This document shows, piece after piece, positions 60,464-64,000 of a stretch of DNA of 64,000 nucleotides (its first letter is position 1; the number at the start of each line of letters is the position of its first letter). The position numbers were made by a program, and so were the translations under genes. The DNA is from Herbidospora mongoliensis (GTDB lineage: Bacteria; Actinomycetota; Actinomycetes; Streptosporangiales; Streptosporangiaceae). A model generated the notes under the pieces. The model made no database searches. It had not been told where the DNA came from and saw only the letters and a list, made by a program, of their open reading frames with translations. The DNA lies in contig NZ_BBXD01000008.1 in the NCBI RefSeq assembly GCF_001570545.1, positions 827,610 through 891,609 of the forward strand. The letters are read 5' to 3'.

Positions 60464-63400
60464 GTGAGCAGCAGGCCTCCCTATCCGGGGTTGGCGGCGT
60501 TCGGGGCACTGGACGCCGCCGTGTTCTTCGGCCGTGACGATCTCCTTTCCGACCTGCGACGGCGTACCGGGAGCGAGAAGCTGGTCGTCGTCACGGGCGC
60601 GTCCGGGGCGGGGAAGACCTCGCTCGTCGACGTCGGCCTCGCGGGCGGGCTGCGGTTACGGCCCGGAGACGATCCGGTCGGCGCGTTGCTGGCCGCGTTC
60701 GGGGCCACGATGGACCACGACCGGCTGGCCGCCGCGCCGCATCACCTCGACGAGCTGGGCGATCCTGGGCTGATCGTGGTCGACCGGTTCGAGGAGGTCT
60801 TCGCGGCCTGCCGCGATCTCACCGCCCGGCAGACCTTCATCGGCGCTCTGGCCGCCACGCGGGCCCATGTCGTGCTGGTGCTGCGGGCCGATTTCACCGG
60901 TGACGCGGCCGCGTTCCCCGAGCTGGTCGCGGCCCTTTCCCGGCCGCTGATCGTCTCGCCCCTGTCTCTGGACGACCTTCGCACCGCCATCGAGCAGCCC
61001 GCCCTCGCTCTCGGGGTGACCTTCGAAGACGGCCTGGTCGAGGAGATCCTCGCCGACCAGAACGGTGACCTGCCCCTGCTGGCCCACACGCTGCGGGTGA
61101 TGTGGGATCGGGGGGCGGGCGACGTACTGACATTCGAGGCTTATCGGGCCACCGGCCGGGTGACCGGGGCGATCCCCCGCAGCGCCGAGCGCGCCCTGGT
61201 CCGCAACGACGCCAGGGCGGCGCTGTCGGCGCTGACCGGGCCGCTCGGCACGCTGCGAACGGGCCCGATGTCGCCGGAGCTGGCCCCGTTCGTGGCGGCC
61301 GGACTCGTGCGGTCGGACGGGGAGACGGCCGAGCTGGCGCACGAGGCGGTGGTCCGGGCCTGGCCCCGGTTCACCGCGTGGACGGAGGCCGATCGGGCGG
61401 CCGGTCAGGTGCGGCGGGAGTTCGCCGTCGACGCCAACCGGTGGGTGCTGAGCGGGTTCGACGCGGCCCACCTCTACCAGGACGCCCGGCTGGCGGCGGC
61501 CCGCGCGGCGGTGAAGCGGGCCCGGCACGATCTGTCCCCGGCCGAGGTGGCGTTCCTCGACGCGAGCGCGGCCCAGGCGATGGCGGGGCGGCGGGCCGCG
61601 GAGAAACGTACATTCCTGCGGGGTCTGCTCTCCATCGCGGTGGTCGCGCTGCTCGTCGTGAGTTTCGGGACGACCGGCGCGCTGGCGCTGCTGTTCGACG
61701 GGGCCACCCGCGACCGGGACGCGGCGGTCGACCGGAGCACCACGGCGGTGGCCCGCCATCTGCTCGCCCAGGGCGACGCGCTCGCCGCCGACCAGCCGGT
61801 TCTCGCCCGGCTGCTCCGGCTGGCGGGGGCCGTGATCGCGCCCGCGCTGCCCGAGGCGGCGGCCGGGCTGCGCGCCTCGGCGGTGCATCCCGCGCTCGAC
61901 GTGCTGCACCCGCCGGGCGTCGAGACCATGGTCGTCAGCGCCGCCGGGCTGCTGGCCACCGTCTCCGGCGGCGAGGTCACGCTGTGGCTGGAGGACAAGA
62001 AGACCGCCGTCGTGCCCGCCCACGACGCCCCGATCAGCGCGCTCGCCTTCACCCGCGACGGCCGCCGGTTCGCCACCGCCGCCTCAGACGGTTCTGTACG
62101 GATCTGGAACACCGCCACCCGAGAGCGACTGGCCGTGATCGCCGACGGCGGGCTCGGGCGCAAGGGCCTCGCCTTCAGCGCCGACGCGCGGACCATCGCC
62201 GTCGCGGCGGCAGGCCGGCCCGTCACGATCTGGAACACCACCACCGCCCAGCAGGTGCTGGAGGTCCCGGCGACGGCGGGCAACCGCCCGCTGGTGCTGT
62301 ACGGCAACGACGCCGCCACCTTCTACACGCTCACCGCCGACGGTTTGGAGGTCTTCGACCTGCCGTCGGAGAAACGGCTGCGGGTGCTGCCCTCCGAGGA
62401 GGTCACCACGGCGGCGCTCAACCCGAACACGCGCACCCTCGCCGTCGGCCGGGCCGACGGCGGCGTCGAGATCTGGGGCGTGGGCGAGCGCGAGTTCGTC
62501 AAACGGGCCGATTTCGCCGCGCACGACCGCGCGGTCGAGGCCATCGCGTTCAGCCCCGACGGCACCACGTTCACCACCGGCGGCGGCGACGAGGCGGTGC
62601 GGATCTGGGAGACCATCGGGCAGCGCCGCATCGGCGCCACGATCACCGGCCACACCGGGACCGTCGTCGACGTCGCCTACACACCGGGCGGCCACACCCT
62701 GCTCACCGCCGCCACCGACCGGACCGTGCGGATCTGGAACCTGGACGCCTACGACTCCGTCCTCGACCTGACCACCCGGGTCGCCGACCCCGGCAGCGGC
62801 CGGTTCGCCACGGTCAACGCGATCACCTTCAACCAGGACGGCACGATCTTCGCCACCGGCGACGCGGACGGCAGTGTGCGCCTCTGGCGGACCGCCTCCC
62901 GGAGCCCGCTCGGGGTGCCGATCGAGACCCGGGACTCCGGGGTGCACTCGATGGTGTTCGACCCCCAGACCGGCGGACTGGTCGTGCTGAGCAGCGACAA
63001 CGTGATCAGCCTGCTCGACGTCGACAGCCGCACCAGCCAGACCCTGTGGGCCAACCCGCCCCAGGAGGCCACCGGCCACGGCGTCCTCGGCCCCGACGGG
63101 CGGACGCTCGCGCTGGCCTACGGCTCCGTGGTGGAACTGTGGGACAACCAGACCCGGCGGCGCACCGGCCGGCTCGGCGGCCATGACGGCGACGTGCGGG
63201 CGGTGGCGTTCAGCCCCGACGGGAGGTTGCTGGCCACCGGGGGCGCCGACCGGGTGATCCGGCTGTGGGACCCGAGCAGGGCCGTCCCCGCAGGGCCCGC
63301 CCTGCTCGGGCACACCGGTGACGTGCTGTCGGTCGCGTTCAGCCCCGACGGGAGCGTGCTGGCCAGCGGCGACGCGAGCGGCGTGATCCGGTTCTGGGAC

Positions 63401-63679
63401 ACCGCGACCGGTCGTCACCTGGGCACCTACCACGGCCGGGCCCCCGCCGGCGGAGCCCCGGCGTTCGCGGCGAGCGCCCTGGCGTTCAGCCCCGACGGCG
63501 GCACCCTGGTGGGCGGTGGCCGGTTCACCGCACCGGGCCAACCGGCCCTGGAGATCTGGGACTCCACCCTGTACGGCGCCGACGCCCACGACCTCGTCTG
63601 CGACCAGGCCGGCCGCGCCCTCACCCCCGAGGAGTGGCGCACCCACGTGCCCGGTCAGCCCTACCGGCGCGTCTGCTGA
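60464..63679 (+). CDS. STAND NTPase with transmembrane segment and WD40 propellers
   Basis: A 1071-residue protein. Residues 5-40 carry the nSTAND1-type opening (PYPGLAAFGALDAAVFFGRD), and Walker A is VTGASGAGKTSLV near 45 with VVDRFEEVFAACRD as Walker B. One transmembrane segment lies near 390-415. From about 520 to the end are WD40 repeats (for example AFSPDGTTFTTGGGDEAVRI), numerous enough for two propellers. Such proteins act as ATP-driven sensors or scaffolds; many actinomycete copies are uncharacterised. The GTG at 60464 gives the family N-terminus. A terminator follows. Confidence 0.9.
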   Translation: MSSRPPYPGLAAFGALDAAVFFGRDDLLSDLRRRTGSEKLVVVTGASGAGKTSLVDVGLAGGLRLRPGDDPVGALLAAFGATMDHDRLAAAPHHLDELGDPGLIVVDRFEEVFAACRDLTARQTFIGALAATRAHVVLVLRADFTGDAAAFPELVAALSRPLIVSPLSLDDLRTAIEQPALALGVTFEDGLVEEILADQNGDLPLLAHTLRVMWDRGAGDVLTFEAYRATGRVTGAIPRSAERALVRNDARAALSALTGPLGTLRTGPMSPELAPFVAAGLVRSDGETAELAHEAVVRAWPRFTAWTEADRAAGQVRREFAVDANRWVLSGFDAAHLYQDARLAAARAAVKRARHDLSPAEVAFLDASAAQAMAGRRAAEKRTFLRGLLSIAVVALLVVSFGTTGALALLFDGATRDRDAAVDRSTTAVARHLLAQGDALAADQPVLARLLRLAGAVIAPALPEAAAGLRASAVHPALDVLHPPGVETMVVSAAGLLATVSGGEVTLWLEDKKTAVVPAHDAPISALAFTRDGRRFATAASDGSVRIWNTATRERLAVIADGGLGRKGLAFSADARTIAVAAAGRPVTIWNTTTAQQVLEVPATAGNRPLVLYGNDAATFYTLTADGLEVFDLPSEKRLRVLPSEEVTTAALNPNTRTLAVGRADGGVEIWGVGEREFVKRADFAAHDRAVEAIAFSPDGTTFTTGGGDEAVRIWETIGQRRIGATITGHTGTVVDVAYTPGGHTLLTAATDRTVRIWNLDAYDSVLDLTTRVADPGSGRFATVNAITFNQDGTIFATGDADGSVRLWRTASRSPLGVPIETRDSGVHSMVFDPQTGGLVVLSSDNVISLLDVDSRTSQTLWANPPQEATGHGVLGPDGRTLALAYGSVVELWDNQTRRRTGRLGGHDGDVRAVAFSPDGRLLATGGADRVIRLWDPSRAVPAGPALLGHTGDVLSVAFSPDGSVLASGDASGVIRFWDTATGRHLGTYHGRAPAGGAPAFAASALAFSPDGGTLVGGGRFTAPGQPALEIWDSTLYGADAHDLVCDQAGRALTPEEWRTHVPGQPYRRVC

Positions 63680-63683
63680 AACG

Positions 63684-63716
63684 CCGAAGGGCCGGGTGGA
63701 TCACCCGGCCCTTCGG
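63684..63716. terminator. Bidirectional terminator between the WD40 gene and clpC
   Basis: CCGAAGGGCCGGGT pairs perfectly with ACCCGGCCCTTCGG around GGATC, in the 50-bp gap between two convergent genes. T-runs are short, as is common in high-GC actinomycetes. Confidence 0.82.
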
Positions 63717-63729
63717 TCGTGACGAAGAG

Positions 63730-64000
63730 TTACTGCTTCGCGGTGAACGTCGTGGGGACGAACATCTCGGTCTCCGGCTTGGCCTCGCCCACGAAGGTGA
63801 ACTTGGCGGCCTCGCCGACGCCTTCCACGTCGATCTTGACGACCTGGCCGGGGCGCAGTTCGCCGTAGAGGATCTTCTCCGACAGCGAGTCTTCCAGCTC
63901 ACGCTGGATCGTCCGGCGCAGCGGACGCGCGCCCATCACGGGGTCGTAGCCCCTGTCGGCGAGGACCTGCTTGGCGGCCGGGGTGAGGTCGAGAGCCATG
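63730..64000 (-). CDS. clpC: ATP-dependent Clp protease ATPase subunit ClpC (C-terminal end only)
   Basis: The last 90 codons of a Clp/Hsp100 ATPase run off the right edge. The D2 small domain is unmistakable: LADRGYDPVMGARPLRRTIQ followed by ELEDSLSEKILYGELRPG. The acidic/Ala tail typical of actinobacterial ClpC (after the VxIDVEG strand) is present. The Met at 63999 is internal, and the real start lies outside. ClpC unfolds proteins for ClpP and is normally essential in actinobacteria. Confidence 0.9.
   Translation of the reverse strand, partial: MALDLTPAAKQVLADRGYDPVMGARPLRRTIQRELEDSLSEKILYGELRPGQVVKIDVEGVGEAAKFTFVGEAKPETEMFVPTTFTAKQ

Overview
This window comes from the chromosome of a high-GC, filamentous-type actinomycete. 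The GC-rich codon use, the many GTG starts and GTGA/ATGA overlaps, the rpmG - hadA - hadB - murB order next to tRNA genes, a SARP-type regulator remnant, a PIG-L deacetylase and a SapB/AmfS-like class III lanthipeptide cluster all fit this. A Streptosporangiales member is my best guess, but that is inference and no rRNA gene is present. I see no insertion sequence, prophage or CRISPR array, and both edges cut genes (a TetR regulator on the left, clpC on the right).

Layout. 0-10 kb: a TetR/oxidoreductase pair, a GntR regulator overlapping purC, a DUF302 protein, a VOC protein with a short UvrA-like ABC protein, a secreted FG-GAP protein, then a decayed patch in which a SARP regulator pseudogene abuts a truncated hemerythrin gene. 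10-18 kb: tRNA-Thr, tRNA-Met, rpmG, the two dehydratase subunits hadA/hadB, a glycosyltransferase carrying a CysRS-like tail, murB, a yybP-ykoY (manganese) riboswitch in front of a GDT1-family exporter, and a large LuxR regulator. 18-26 kb: deoC with two aldehyde dehydrogenase genes, a PIN/XRE-ImmA pair, and a minus-strand run of SPFH protein, HicB-like protein and amidase. 26-33 kb: a secreted LppX-like protein, hrpB, a short Rho paralogue, and a HigBA-Nudix operon. 33-42 kb: a TetR regulator with three contiguous operators facing a membrane protein, a flippase-like protein, pspC and lipB; then an amine-catabolism locus (APC permease, choline-kinase-like protein, FAD/GcvT dehydrogenase) and a PfkB-fold protein with a degenerate active site.

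43-49 kb holds a compact beta-glucoside operon: substrate-binding lipoprotein, two permeases, GH1 beta-glucosidase and its LacI regulator. It has a multi-operator leader and an intercistronic hairpin but no ATPase gene of its own. 49-57.4 kb is the most interesting region: LanKC, a precursor peptide with an unusual Gly/His spacer, a hairpin, two half ABC transporters whose nucleotide-binding defects are complementary, and a prolyl oligopeptidase. Together these encode, modify, export and probably trim a class III lanthipeptide. 57-64 kb ends with an RsbW-like ATPase, a PIG-L deacetylase, an ECF42-type sigma factor with its YCII partner, a STAND/WD40 protein and the end of clpC.

Regulatory DNA is unusually legible here. 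Perfect or near-perfect dyads sit beside most of the regulator genes and are listed separately.
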